This document shows, one piece after another, positions 21,685 to 33,233 of a DNA stretch of 64,000 nt. Under the pieces are notes generated by a model. It saw only the letters and a list, made by a program, of their open reading frames with translations, ran no database searches and was not told where the DNA came from. The DNA is from Ganoderma boninense. Taxonomy: Eukaryota > Basidiomycota > Agaricomycetes > Polyporales > Polyporaceae. Both the position numbers and the translations under genes were made by a program. The DNA is taken from contig CM035306.1 of NCBI GenBank assembly GCA_002900995.3, positions 806,001 to 870,000 of the forward strand. The letters run 5' to 3'. Each line of letters begins with the position of its first letter. Within the stretch, counting starts at the first letter, position 1.

Positions 21685-24077
21685 ATGGCACCAAATAGTG
21701 CGTAGCTTCCTCAAACATATACACATTACTTACTCTTGGACAGGGCACCGAAAACTCGACGTTCCGACCAAGTCCAGTGCGTGCCGCGAGGCAGATGGCA
21801 AATCTTCTCCGTAGCTCATAGTCCTCCCAGAGCTCAAGAAAGATCCCGGCGTCCCTCGCCTGCCCAGCTTGAAGGCTCGAAATGCCAGTAAACATCTACA
21901 GCCAGTATGTTTATGCGTCAGTCTTTCACCCGCCGTGGGCTCATGCCCTTCACGCCGGTAGCCGCCTCGCTCGGACCCCGACACACAGATGGCCTCGGAA
22001 CCAACTCTGTCCTCACTTGCAGCTTTGGCAGCTTCATCTTCTGCTGTAGACGACGAGGCGTACTCGGCCGACCCTTCATCCTCCAACGGCGCTCCGAAAA
22101 CCAAGGAGCAACTCCGTCGGCACTATGTCCGTGCCCTCCACAAGGTCATAGATGAAGCGGACATTATTGTGCTCGTTCTCGACGCCCGAGACCCCGAGGG
22201 TTGTCGCAGTCGGCTTGTGGAGGAGGAAGTACGCAGGAGGGAGGCCGAAGGAAAACGTTTAGTCTTCGTGCTGAACAAAGTTGGTGAGTGCCTCCTCCCA
22301 TTTCTTTCTACACACCATAGCGCTTTCAACATTACGGTATGGAAACATTCCACACGATATCTACGCTGTCCACGACTTCATGCCGCCCTTGCATGCCCCT
22401 GCTGCCTTGATATACCTGTGGGCCAATACGTCTCGGAACGGCGCAGATATCCACTGCCATCTGTTTATGGGTACCTGAGATCACGGTGCCCGCGCGCATG
22501 TGTCCCATGTCCCATCTCAATTGAACTAAGGAAGGCCATATGTTTGATACACGAGCCAGGAGTCTCTCAGCGTGCTCTGTCTCCTTCCCTGCGTTTTCGC
22601 AATCCACCTAAATAGCTCAATCTGGAGGGATGGCCTCCAAACTATCTCACCCACATGTTTAAAGCTGTGATTGATCCCATATTCCAGACCTTGTCCCCCG
22701 AGACAACGCCCAAGCATGGCTTCGTTACCTCCGCCACTCCACCCCAACCCTCCCCTTCAAGTCCGCCTCCTCTCACCAGCGCACCAACCTCTCTTCTTCA
22801 ACCGCCCCCGCGCTTCTCCGCCTCCTAAAAGCATACAAGCCCACCGCACAGAGCATCACGGTCGGGATCGTCGGGTACCCCAACGTCGGAAAGAGCTCGC
22901 TCATCAACTCGCTCAAGCGCTCCAAGGTCTGCGCCGTCGCGGCGCAGCCGGGGCACACCAAGGAGCTCCAGACCGTCCAGCTCGAGCGCGGCCTGCGCAT
23001 CATCGACTCGCCCGGCGTCGTCTTCGACGCAGACGACTTCGACGACGGCAAAAGCCCCGCTTTGGGCTCCAGCGCGAAGTCGAACATCCTCCTGCGCAAC
23101 GTCGTGAAGGTCGAGGACGTGTCCGACCCTGTTGCGCTTGTTGGGGAGATCCTCGCGCGCACGGACGGCGCGACGCTGAAGAAGCTGTACAGCGTCGAGG
23201 ACTTCGCGTCCCCGCTCGAGTTCCTCACGATGCTCGCGCTCCTGACGGGCCGCCTGCTCAAGGGCGGCACCCCCGACGTCCTCGCTGCGGCGCGCCAGGT
23301 CCTCACGGACTGGAACCACCAGAAGATCCCGTACTTCTCTGTGCCCCCGACCGTGCACCCGTCGCTCGTGCCGTCGACCGTCCCCGGTACTGGCGGCGCG
23401 CAGGTCGCGCCTGGGGCGGAGAACGTCGGGCAGGCCCAGATCCTGACAGAGATGTCCGCACCGTTCCAGCTGGAGGGCCTGTTCGGTCAGGCTGACGCCG
23501 GGGCGTTCGGAGGCGGCGGCGACGATGCCGTGATGGAGGACGACGCAGATGCGTTCATCCCAGACGGGGCGGAGTCGATGGACGAGGACGGGTCAGTTCC
23601 TCTCCTCTTCGCTTCTTTGGCCGTTGCTGACTGGGGACGATGATCTGCACTTTGCACGCGCATACACACAGGAAACAGATGGAGTCGGACGACCTCGCGC
23701 ACCGCATCCCGCGCAAGCGCTCCCGCAGCCCCTCCGAGTCCGTCGTCTCCGTCCCCACATCCCTCTCCTCTGCCCCGCCCCAGCGCACCTCCGTGTCCGC
23801 CACAGTCAACGACGCCGCGCGCCCCCCGGCCCCGAAACGCCTCCGGCGCTCGCACGACGTGCCCGCGTACGACGCGCCCGTCGCGGAGCACGCGCGGCAG
23901 CGCATGGCGGGCGGGAACCCGCTGAGCCGGAAGGTGCTGAAGAAAGAGGCGAAGAAGGCGCGGCGGGCGGCGAACCGCGCGGCGCAGAGCGAGCGGATGC
24001 GGGCGGGGATGGAGGTCGACGACGACGATGCTGCGCTTGCGCTCGGGGCGTCGTTCATGGGCTCGAGTTCGCCTTGA
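21685..24077 (+). CDS. NUG1: Nucleolar GTPase NUG1/GNL3-like, ribosome biogenesis
   Basis: Six exons (21685-21697, 21744-21776, 21822-21904, 21989-22283, 22688-23591, 23672-24077) give 577 residues. It is a circularly permuted GTPase: G4 (NKVDLVP, built across the 22283/22688 junction) precedes G1 (GYPNVGKSSLINSLKR) and G3 (DSPGV). The N-terminus carries KKDPGVP, typical of the Nug1/GNL3 group, and the C-terminus has basic KR-rich nuclear signals. The family matures and exports pre-60S subunits. The 13-nt first exon and two small exons were placed by phase: this avoids an in-frame TAG at 21811 and restores KSILPELKKDPGVP. The fourth intron is 404 nt, unusually long here. A decayed copy of its 3' end lies at 25819-26075. 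Confidence 0.88.
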
Positions 24078-24526
24078 ACTCGAACTCGGGTTGTAGCGTT
24101 TTGATGGTGGAGGAGGGAGGAGTGTAGGATTACCTACATGCAGGGTGCCTTACGGGACGCTCTTGCTTATGCGACGCAGGCTCGCTCCAGCTCAGAGCGT
24201 ACGACATCGCTCCTAGCCGGAAGTCATCTGGAGGTTAGTTGTCTACTCCAGTTTTCACCTGTATACTACCATCCAGCCCTTGCTACCTGGGGTGGGCATC
24301 TCGTACTGTAATCTGAAGGATCGCCACCAACCTTCCAAGTCTGTGTTCCGTGTTTCTCCTCCTTCTCCGTCTCCATCTCCTGCTCTTCCTCCGGACGGCG
24401 CTTGGGACTCAGGATACCGGCGACCATGGCTAGTATCCCAGATTCCTAGTGCATCGCCAGCAGCATCTTCACATACCAGTAGTCGCCAGTTATCTGTCGC
24501 AATCAGTGCGTGATCTGTATTGTATT
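24078..24526. other. Convergent spacer
   Basis: 3' flank of NUG1 and of the converging kinase-like gene. Only short pyrimidine-rich frames; no gene seen. Confidence 0.6.
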
Positions 24527-25688
24527 TCATGATACAAACGAATAATATGCACTACGTTGACCTCCGAAAAGGGTCGCCGGATATGACATGACTGCAGTGA
24601 AGAGCTCAGCTATCCGCACCGCGCATCGGATGACCCCAAGCACCTGGCGTGCTCTGGCGACGGTTGGACGGCAGTGGCAAACAGACGTACATCCGACCTC
24701 GTTTCCCTTTAGCCATCTGGCGAACATGCCCGGTATCCACGGGGTCGCCTCTGGCTTCCAGCCAAACTTCTGCTGTATTGCAAAGAAGAGATCATGTCAG
24801 CGGCAATCTCCGCCATAGATGAGTTGAGCTACTACCTCAACGATGACCTCGAGCGTTTCTCCGAGACAGTACACGTCCCAGGAGAACGGATCGAACGTGG
24901 TCATATTGAGCGGCGGGACGACGTGAGTGTCCAGCAATGGGACGGCGGTTTGGACGCCAGGGCCGTGTTCGAAGTGCCGGCTGGTCTCGAAATCGATGAG
25001 ATACACCCGTCCTGCCGTCAGCCGAGGATCGCGTCGGGCGTCCTGCTCAAGTGCTGCGACCACGTTGGGTGTAAACACATCCTAGGAGTACATACATGCA
25101 TTAGTACGGTGCATCTGGGCCGAAACACCAACTTACCCCATGGGCGATGCGCAAGCGATGCATATGCTCGACGCCCTGCGATCGTGGCGTAAGCGACGGA
25201 GCGTGCAATGGGAATGAGGACGAGGACCATGCACCTCAAGGACCTGATCGAAGGCAGCGAGGATAGAGCTGGTCGCAAATGTGCAGAGTTTTTCTATGTC
25301 GCTAGCGTAAGGCATCACCACCAAGGGACGCTCACATCGGATGACTTCGTGGGGGATGGTGTGGTCGGCCGGAGCCGAATGTCGATCGAGCCGGTCGTAA
25401 ATGTCGGCTTCGGGTTTAGAGGGCTTGAGAGCCTTTACGACGTGTATGGGCCCCTCTACGAGCCACTTTGTCTGATAGACTGACAGCTGCGCCGACGTTA
25501 GTGGTTCATTAGCTGAGGGCATTAACATAAGTAAATAAGTTGGTGCGCGGCTGCATGCATACCGGCTGTATTGGCTTATCGAGAACAATTCCCCGCTTGT
25601 GAAGCTCAGGGTGAGTTAGAACCCATTCGGGTATACTCCATAGGCTTGTGACGGGCTTCGGGGAGGCGGGGGCGGTCGTGGAGGCCAT
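24527..25688 (-). CDS. Kinase-like protein with HGD catalytic loop (possible pseudokinase)
   Basis: Five minus-strand exons (25563-25688, 25235-25486, 25137-25175, 24836-25081, 24527-24772), all phase 0, give 302 residues from MASTTAPASPKP. The catalytic loop reads HGDVFTPN: the Asp and Asn of HRDxxxxN are kept and the Arg is lost. The DFG site reads DFE (YLIDFETS). A likely ATP-anchoring Lys is in HVVKALKP, and FSWDVYCLG resembles the subdomain IX region. The C-terminus (GMFARWLKGNERG-like, then CHCRP) is a trait of this fungal kinase-like family. It is distinct from the tandem pair at the left edge. Catalysis is doubtful; a regulatory role is possible. Confidence 0.8.
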
Positions 25689-25818
25689 GCGTCAACGAGA
25701 TACTCCGAGTCGAGTCGCGGCGAGACAAGCGAGTTCAAGCTCATCACAACTCGGTGTTTTCCGGCCCACATACTCAGTCTTCGGCGTTCGCAGCATTCTC
25801 CATCTCTCTCTGCAGACT

Positions 25819-26075
25819 GTAACTGCTGACTGAAGACGATGATTATATGCGCATACATGCGATGAACGGTTGAAGCCGGACTGCCTTGAGCATCGTATTC
25901 CACGCAAACGCTTCCCAGCTCCTCCGAATCCGTCATCTCCGCGGGACGTCCCTAGTGCATCTAACCTCCGCCGCCAGGTTCCTCAGTTAAATGCACTTCG
26001 GTACTAACAAGAAAGCTTCATCAAGCCAGCCCCGAAAACACCTCCGCCTGTCGTATGACGTGTCCGCAAAGATGA
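25819..26075 (+). pseudogene. Decayed duplicate of the NUG1 last intron and exon
   Basis: 25819-25845 aligns with 23622-23645 in the last NUG1 intron. 25881-25942 aligns with 23692-23754, the start of the last exon, with one base missing, and 26024-26066 aligns with about 23826-23866. In the middle block ten of about thirteen substitutions are C-to-T or G-to-A in the relic (for example CAC to CAT, CGC to CGT, CCG to CCA, AAG to AAA). No open frame remains. Presence of intron sequence shows a DNA-level, not retro-, duplication. It lies on the far side of the kinase-like gene. Confidence 0.7.
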
Positions 26076-26943
26076 AGGGTGTTGAAGTAAGTAGGTTAAT
26101 GTGAGCTCGGTACCGGTCCTTAGCACACGACGTTACTTCTAGTCGGAAAACATGTGACCCTTCGTGATAAAGTTCAGCAGGATGAGATTGTGTACGCAGG
26201 TGTCTGACGTTAGTGTAACCCAATCTTCCGTAAGGCGGGGTTTCTTCTATCATCGGCACTCGACTAGCGGTAGGTTCTTTTGTCCTTTCCCTTTGACCAC
26301 CACCTGCACTCGACGGGCTGAACACTCCCGAGGGTTTTTGGTTACGGGGCCTTCCCCATTCCTACAACTACTGCTTTCACAAGAGATTGCTGCTCTATAT
26401 GCGTTCGTCAAACTTGCATTGGCTCAGGTTCAACGTGCGTGAGCCTCCAACTCCCCGATTGGCGGATCCGGTTGTGAGGTAGAAGTGACGTTCTCCCTTC
26501 GTGAGGTGAGTGTATGTAAATGCGTGTTTTCGCAACGCTTGCAAGCATGTCGGACCTGTAGTGCTGCAAATATCGGCCAAACATATCGCCCATATGTTTA
26601 GCTGAATTTCCGCGCCGCAGCAGTTGCTGAGAACAAGGCATGCGCAGGCGCTTCTCCGGGAACAAGGTTGTTTACGCTTATTTGGCGCCCGGTTACTCAA
26701 CGTAGGCGCTCGCTAACCTATTGTTTCATAGGCGCCTACTGCCTCCGAAGGACAATGGACGGGCCGAGTTTAGAAAAAACAATGGCCGTTACGCGAGGCC
26801 GTCCATTCTAGCGAACAATAATGCAACCATGGGGATTTCCCTGAAGAACCGCCATGCTTTTCAGGCGCGCCGCCCCGACGTTCTCTCCCGCTCTCCCCGC
26901 TCTCCCACCTTTCTCTCCTACCACCACGACTAGACGGCTCGAC
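26076..26943. other. Intergenic, no gene seen
   Basis: Small frames on both strands without recognisable motifs. The right end is the promoter of the receptor-like gene. Confidence 0.5.
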
Positions 26944-29900
26944 ATGTTGTCGAGCATTTTTATGACTTCGTTCCTTTTCGGCGCATCGTTTGGTGAGCAT
27001 TCTGTCTAATTTGCTGCTGAGCTGTCTGTTCAACGTTTGTGTCACAGCCGCACAATCTTCACCAACTGTAGTCTGCGTTGCAGGGCAATGCCTCGAAGGG
27101 TACACGAACACAACCAGTGCGTATGACCTCCACAGTGTCCGCGATCTTTATGTTTACGCGAACTAGTCGGCGCGGTATTATCTGCGTCTGGCGCTGCTGC
27201 CGACATCCTCCTTCTACCCAGTCAATATACTTCGACGTCCGACCCTTCCCTTCTACATAATCTCCTCACGTCCTCAAGCGCTTCCATCTCCTCATCCCCT
27301 GGCTTCGATGCCAACCTCTCTCTCCCTCTCAACCTCGCCCTCCAACCAGGTGTTGCGGTCTACCCCCAGGCCAAGTACTCTGGCGAGGCCAGCTTCGTCC
27401 AGCTCCCCAGCACTCGACTGAACAGCACTTCGCTGTCGGCAGGCTCTCTGGCGCTCTCCTCCAACGTGTGGGCAGCAATCTCAACCGGATCATCCAAGGA
27501 CCGGATTATATTCTGGGATAGCGTTTCCGACGTCTCACAGCTGCCCTCCAGCGCATCCGGTCCCTCCGCTCTGCTTGATCTCCAGTCCTCTGCTTGCTCA
27601 CCCCCATGTGCTGGCGCCGGCGTGTGTTCCGCTTCCGGACAGTGCGTCTGCCCGACTGGGTTCAACGGCACCTCTTGTGAGACGTGCTCCCCCGGATTCT
27701 TTGGTTCGTCTTGCCAGGCGTGCCCTGCCGACTGCGCTAAATGCGACGACGGCATGACGGGCACTGGCAGGTGCCTCCAGCCTGTCATTAAGGACCTTCC
27801 GTCTACGTGCAACTGCGAGAACGGCGTCTGCGGGTCCAACGGACAGTGCACTTGCAACCCTGGCTGGACGACGGCGAGCAATGGAACCGCTTGCGCGAAG
27901 TGCGCCGACGGGTTCTTCCTGAACAGCAGCGGCAACTGTGAAGGTGCGTCGCGTGTCATTACGAGTGTGTGCGCCCTCGGCTGACGATCGAGAGCAGTTT
28001 GCAGCCTTGGTTGCACGGCGTGTGCTGACGGCAGCGGACAGTGCATCACCTGCAAGTCCGGCTTCACTCAGGATGCCAACGACCTCACCCAATGCTTCGC
28101 GTCCCAGACGACGACATCTTCAGGCACGGTTTGCCCTGACGGCAGTTTCAGCAATGGGACGGCGTGCGAGCCTTGCTCTCCCCTCTGCCAAACCTGCAGC
28201 GGCGCGACTTCGAACGACTGCATTATCTGCGGCGCTGGGAAGTACACGCTGAATGGCAACTGCGTCGGCACGGATGGCAACGGTGTCTGCTCTGGCTCTA
28301 CTCTCGTTGCGGACAACAACAAGCACGAGTGCAACAGTAAGCCAAGCTACCTTCCCGTTATATTTCTGGTTCTAACTGCTTTGCTAGCTTGCCCCAACAG
28401 CTGCACCAGCTGCAAGTTCTCTTCGTTCACCGTTGCGTCAACCATCGACCAGGCCCAGTGCACGGGATGTCTCCCTGGTTTCGTACTGTCTGGGGGCAAG
28501 TGTCTTGCCGGCAGCTGTCCAAGTGGTACATTCCTCGACCCGAAGGACAACGTTACCTGCACTAGTGAGTCATCTGCGATGTTTGAGGTGGACACCAGCT
28601 GATGAGCGTTTCCCTTAGCTTGCGACTCGTCATGCGGCACTTGTGCCGGCTCTTCGACCTTCTGCCTGACCTGCGCGAACCAACTTGCGTCCAACGGCTC
28701 TTGCGTTGCGTCATGCCCTCAGAACACGTTCAGCTCCTCTGGCCAGTGCATCTCTTGCCACCCAGACTGCGCCTCATGCTCGGGAAGCTCGTTCAACCAG
28801 TGTTCCAGCTGTCCCTCGGATCGCCCAGTGCTCACAAACGGTCGCTGTCTTCCCACGTGCAGCAAGGGACAGTATTTCGACAAGACATCGTCGACGTGCC
28901 AGTCCTGCGACTCCAGCTGCTCAAGCTGCTCTGGCGCAGGACCGAGTAACTGTCTCGCATGCTCGAGCTCTAGCCAAGTCCTCCGAGGCGGCACTTGCTC
29001 CTCTGCGAACTGCAGTGGCACTTCCAGCACCATCTCCGGCCTTGGCGTCTGCCTCTCCGATCTCGTTGTCGTCCCTACAACCTCGGGTACCGCCGCACCT
29101 CTCCCTTCCATCACCGGCATCGACGCCCCCACGTCCTCGGCCCCCACGACCGTCCGCCGCCCGCTCGAATGGTGGGAGATCCTCCTGATGGCGCTCGGCT
29201 GCGCCTTCATCTTCGTCGCCATCCTCATGTGCTGGCGCCGTCGCGCGCGCAAGCGCCGAGCGGCAGCCACCGCGAACTTCGCGGCGGCGAAGGGCATCCA
29301 CCCGCGCAGCAACTGGCGGTACCGCCTCGCGCGCTTCGGCGAGCGGTTCTTCGGCCACAAGAAGAACCAGCGGTGGATGCTCCCCGAGCACCAGGACGAC
29401 CCCTACGCGATCCGCCTCGAGGAGGCCCGCGGCGGAAGCAGCAGCGACGGCCACTACGAGAAGCTGCGCCTCGCCGAGCGCGAGCACCACGCCGCAGCAC
29501 TCTCCGCGCGACGGCGCGCGTCGGCGCTCCGCCACGAGAAGGAGATGGACGGCATCCTCGACGCGTACGAGTACTCGCGCGCGGGCTCGAGCCGCGCGCC
29601 GTCCCCGCTGCCGTCCCTGCATTCGTACGAGGACGACCGCCACTCGCACAAGGGCAGCAGCCGTGGGTCAGACTCAGACCGCGACCGCAGCCGGGGCCGG
29701 AAGCCGGTGCCCGTGCACGACCTCACGCAGGAGTCGCTCTACTCGCAGGTCACCGGCCAGCCGCGGCGCGCGCCCGAGCCCCGCCTGCCCCTGCGCGGGC
29801 GCGACGTGCCCCCCGCGGACGTGCCGCACTCGCGCTACTCGGGCTCGACGACGTACAGCAGTTGGCTGCTGCCGGACCCGCCCGCTGACCATTCGCGACT

Positions 29901-30078
29901 AGGGGCAGGGACACCGCCGACGCCGGCGCAGGAGTACGCGCGGTCGGTGTCGCAGCAGGGACACCGGCCGGGCGAGCTCGAGGGCCAGAACCAGAACGCG
30001 CCGCAGCGCGGGGCGTACTGGCTGCATCCTGCGCATACGGGGAGCTCCGGCGGGTCGCGGAACCCGTTCCTGCGATGA
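26944..30078 (+). CDS. Receptor-like membrane protein with furin/EGF-like Cys-rich repeats
   Basis: Six exons (26944-26992, 27048-27116, 27167-27943, 27998-28336, 28388-28564, 28619-30078) give 956 residues. Order: a signal peptide (MLSSIFMTSFLFGASF); a non-Cys N-terminal domain to about 200; a long ectodomain of Cys-rich repeats from about 215 to 650, with EGF-type CVCPTGFNGTSCETC and furin-type CxxCxxC units; a Ser/Thr linker; one hydrophobic segment (ILLMALGCAFIFVAILMCW) followed by RRRARKRR; and a 280-residue cytosolic tail rich in Arg, Ser, Pro and acidic residues. No kinase domain is present. It resembles growth-factor-receptor Cys-rich proteins of Agaricomycetes; the ligand and signalling partner are unknown. 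Confidence 0.85.
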
Positions 30079-31325
30079 GCTTGGGGTTTGATGAGACGTT
30101 GTGAGACGACGGACTCGCTTGCTCGCTGTGTTCGCCTCTGCCCTTCGACTTTCTGTGGACACGTACATGTTTTTTGTTTGTTTCTCCATTCTCCTGCTCC
30201 TGCTCCGTTTACGATCGCCTCAGATGCTAGCTAGCCTGAGCTACCTACGCTCTGCACGGACACTGCATGGCACTGACTTTTTACGAGGCTTGATCACTAT
30301 CACTCCCAGTCTGCTACGCCTTCACTACATACTGTATCACTCTGTCTACCCTCGTGCGCTGGCGGTGGCGGCGGCGTGCGTGTATATGTAATCTGCCACC
30401 CCTCTCGCACACTGGCATTTGTAGCATACCTATACATACTTTGCATTCGCTGCTAGGCATTGCATCGCACTCCGACACTCGCTGTATCCTACATTTACAC
30501 TGTCTATCCACACTGTTCGGACCCATAGGTCAACATCCATGTGTGCATCTCGAAAGTCTTGGGGGTCGACTCCATCCCCAAGTTATACACAACTGCGCAT
30601 GCGTTGGATTTGGCCATTGTGTGCACTCTTGGTACGTTTTTGTGCATGTGTAAATTTGCAAGGTTGAGGGTTCTCCATGCGGACGACAGCGCCGAGACGC
30701 GGTAACTGCTCTTTATAGACTACTCTCGTGCTCCCCCCGCTCCCTTCTATGTTGCTCAACATCACAGGTACCGTTAGAACCTGCCGCAAGGGCATCGTTG
30801 GACCTGGCTTCCGCGTTCTGTCACAGATGGCATGATGGTCAGCCCTGTCGCCATGGTTGACGGACGTACCCTTCTGTCCGGACCTAACCAGGGCATGAGG
30901 CTACGGTACATGTAGCCCTCTGTGCCCTCGGCGCCAGCTCGGCGCATCCGATGTCGTGCGGGTGGCTTCCTCCCTCGACAAGGGTCGTCGTGCACCACGC
31001 GAAGCTCCGCGGACCGCGTTGCTGGCCCTCTGTTGGACCGTTGGATGACGGGCGCGGGGACGAGACGCATGGCATCGACCCGCGAAGCTCCAAATTGGGA
31101 TTGGACGCATACGCTTCAGGCAGGCGAAAAGAACGCCTCTTGACATTCGTGTTCTGTTTTCGTTCCTGCCCTGCGATCTCCGTGCCTAACTATGGCCTTC
31201 GTGGACCTGTGCGCATACATATATCAGCTTCGCAAGACTCGACGTTTGCCTCCCAGGTGCGAGGACAAGCTCACCACCACCCAGCATATCTTCCAACCTT
31301 CCTGGCCTCGCTCTTCATTGTCGCT
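30079..31325. other. Intergenic, no gene seen
   Basis: Pyrimidine-rich 3' flank of the receptor-like gene, then the promoter of the first cerato-platanin. Short frames around 30774-31143 have no supported start or motif. Confidence 0.55.
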
Positions 31326-31896
31326 ATGCGCTTCTCCATCTTCGCCTCCGTCGCAGCGCTGCTGGCCGTCCCTGCCGTGTACGGCCAAGGCATGGGTATG
31401 CCGATGAACGTGTCCGTCTCGTTCGACCAGACGTACGACAACCCGAACAACTCAATGGACCTCGTCGCCTGCTCCGACGGCATCAACGGGCTCATCATCA
31501 GCAGTGCGTCGCCCCTCCTCCGCTTCCCCCTTCTGGCCCCTTTCTCGGAGACTCGGAGTCGGCGCTGACGAGAGACGCGCGACAGAGGGGTGGACGACCT
31601 TCGGGCAGGCGTCGGGGTTCCCGAACATCGGGGGGTCGTTCGCGGTCGCGGGCTTCAACTCGCCGAGCTGCGGGACGTGCTGGCAGCTCTCGTTCGCGGC
31701 GACGAACAAGACGCTGAACGTGCTCGCGGTCGACGTCGCCCCGCTGGGGTTCAACATCGCGCTCGAGGCGATGGACGTGCTGACGAACAACGCGTCCGTA
31801 GACCTGGGCCGCGTCGAGATGACCGCCATGCAGGTGGAAACGACCGGCTGCGAGCAGGGGGGCATCAAGAAGCTCCCGCCGAGCGTGCATGGGTGA
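31326..31896 (+). CDS. Cerato-platanin, copy 1 (secreted)
   Basis: Two exons (31326-31503 and 31586-31896) give 162 residues. A signal peptide (MRFSIFASVAALLAVPAVYG) precedes VSVSFDQTYDN, the conserved start of the mature cerato-platanin. Four Cys are present (VACSDG, SPSCGTCW, TTGCEQG), the two disulfides of the family, with the double-psi beta-barrel core FNIALEAMDVL. These small secreted proteins bind chitin oligomers, self-assemble at surfaces, loosen cellulose or walls and can act as elicitors. The 82-nt intron splits the codon after GLIIS. Copies 2 and 3 lie at 36529-37490 and 42798-43277. Confidence 0.92.
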
Positions 31897-32332
31897 GAGT
31901 GGGATGGGAGGGATAGGGTTGGGACTGGAGGTGGGAAGCAGTGCTGAGATGGTGCCGCGGTATCCTGTATGCTCTTGGGACGTGGACAAGGTTATCTGTA
32001 CGGGTTAGGCTGGTTTGACAAGGACTTGTATACGTACGTATATCTGTCGACAATGGATGGCAGTACTTTGCGCTTGCAGATTGAGGATAGTTAAGGTCTA
32101 GACAGTAGCATATATTCAGCGATAACTAGCGCACACGGAGAGATGGAGGGGGAGGGGAAATAACTGGATACAGTGGTATAGCACAGCTCGAGATCACGGA
32201 TCACAATGTAGAAAAAGCAGCAGGAATCGGACGTGTGGGGTAAGGATAGGAGCCAGTGACAGGTCGTGAGTGTGTAGACGTAAGTGAAGGAATAACTGTA
32301 AAGGGTTCGTGGGGGTCGTCGCCGTGGAGCGC
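31897..32332. other. Convergent spacer
   Basis: 3' flanks of the first cerato-platanin and the DUF6699 gene. Nothing else seen. Confidence 0.6.
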
Positions 32333-33233
32333 TCAGTAGTTGGAGAGGGTGAGGACGAAGATGTTGGGGGCGCAGTATCCGAGGCGGGCCTTGCAGTAGC
32401 CGTCCTTCCGGATGAGCTTGTCGAAGAACACGCGCTCGCGCAGCCAATCTTAACAGGAAAGGATATCAAGATCAGCGCATATATTCACCTCGACTCGAGG
32501 AAACGACAGTCCCGACTCACCGACTCGCCTAAACTGCGTCGGGGTTGGCTGGGGAGAATAGTATTGTTGCCAGCTCTGGTTGGCAGAGGATGCAGCGTAT
32601 CTTCGGACCTGCTCCTGCAGACGGGTGGGGAGCGAGTCGAACTCCTTCTCCGTGACCATCTTCTCGCCGTATCTGTGCCAAACGAACAAGGACACACGGT
32701 TGGTATGATTCCGACGTTATCGGCAAAGGCGCAAGGCACCGGAGGAAGAGAGTGGGGGACGTACTCCTTGAAAAGGGTTCCACAGATATCACCGAGAGTG
32801 ACTCCAGCCGGGTTCTTCACGGTTGTGCACCATGGGCTGTGCTCGGTGATAATGATGAGCTCCTCTACGCGGGGCATCGTTGCAGGCTCCTCCTTGGCGG
32901 TGAACGGCGTATCTCGGTCGCGCGCTTCATGATTGTACCCGCCAGTTTGACCTGGGCACGGAGAGGGACTTGCTCAAGAAGGGGTACGGACCAATGGAAA
33001 GGTAGAAACGCACCTGTTGAGAGGTTGAAGATGAGTTGGAAGGACTCGCTAGTGTTGGCGAGGATTGGGTTCAGCTCGAGCTCGGTTCCAAGCAGGTACA
33101 GGTCCGTCTGGGTAAGAACGGGGCCGTCTAGATGGGGATGGCGAATCCGAACATTAGTTGGGCTTCTGAAGAACGCGAGTGGTTACGACATACAGCAGCT
33201 GCCTGGGGCCCATTTGCCGATTGTGTCTGCCAT
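32333..33233 (-). CDS. DUF6699-domain protein
   Basis: Five minus-strand exons (33194-33233, 33014-33127, 32765-32951, 32521-32672, 32333-32448) give 202 residues from MADTIGKWAPGSCYGPVL. The DUF6699 core is recognisable: YGPVL followed by ELELNPILA, then SPWCTTVKNPAGVTLGDIC with the characteristic GVT.GD turn, EYGEKMVTEKEFDSLPTRLQ, and a C-terminal DWLRERVFFDKL. The domain is abundant in Agaricomycetes and has no assigned function. It diverges from a second, longer DUF6699 gene at 34422. Every exon phase matches, so the model is firm even though the role is not known. Confidence 0.82.

Noticed and set aside
28921..29649. Minus-strand frame of 242 codons
   Set aside because: Shadow of the receptor-like protein's last exon, Arg/Ala/Val-rich.
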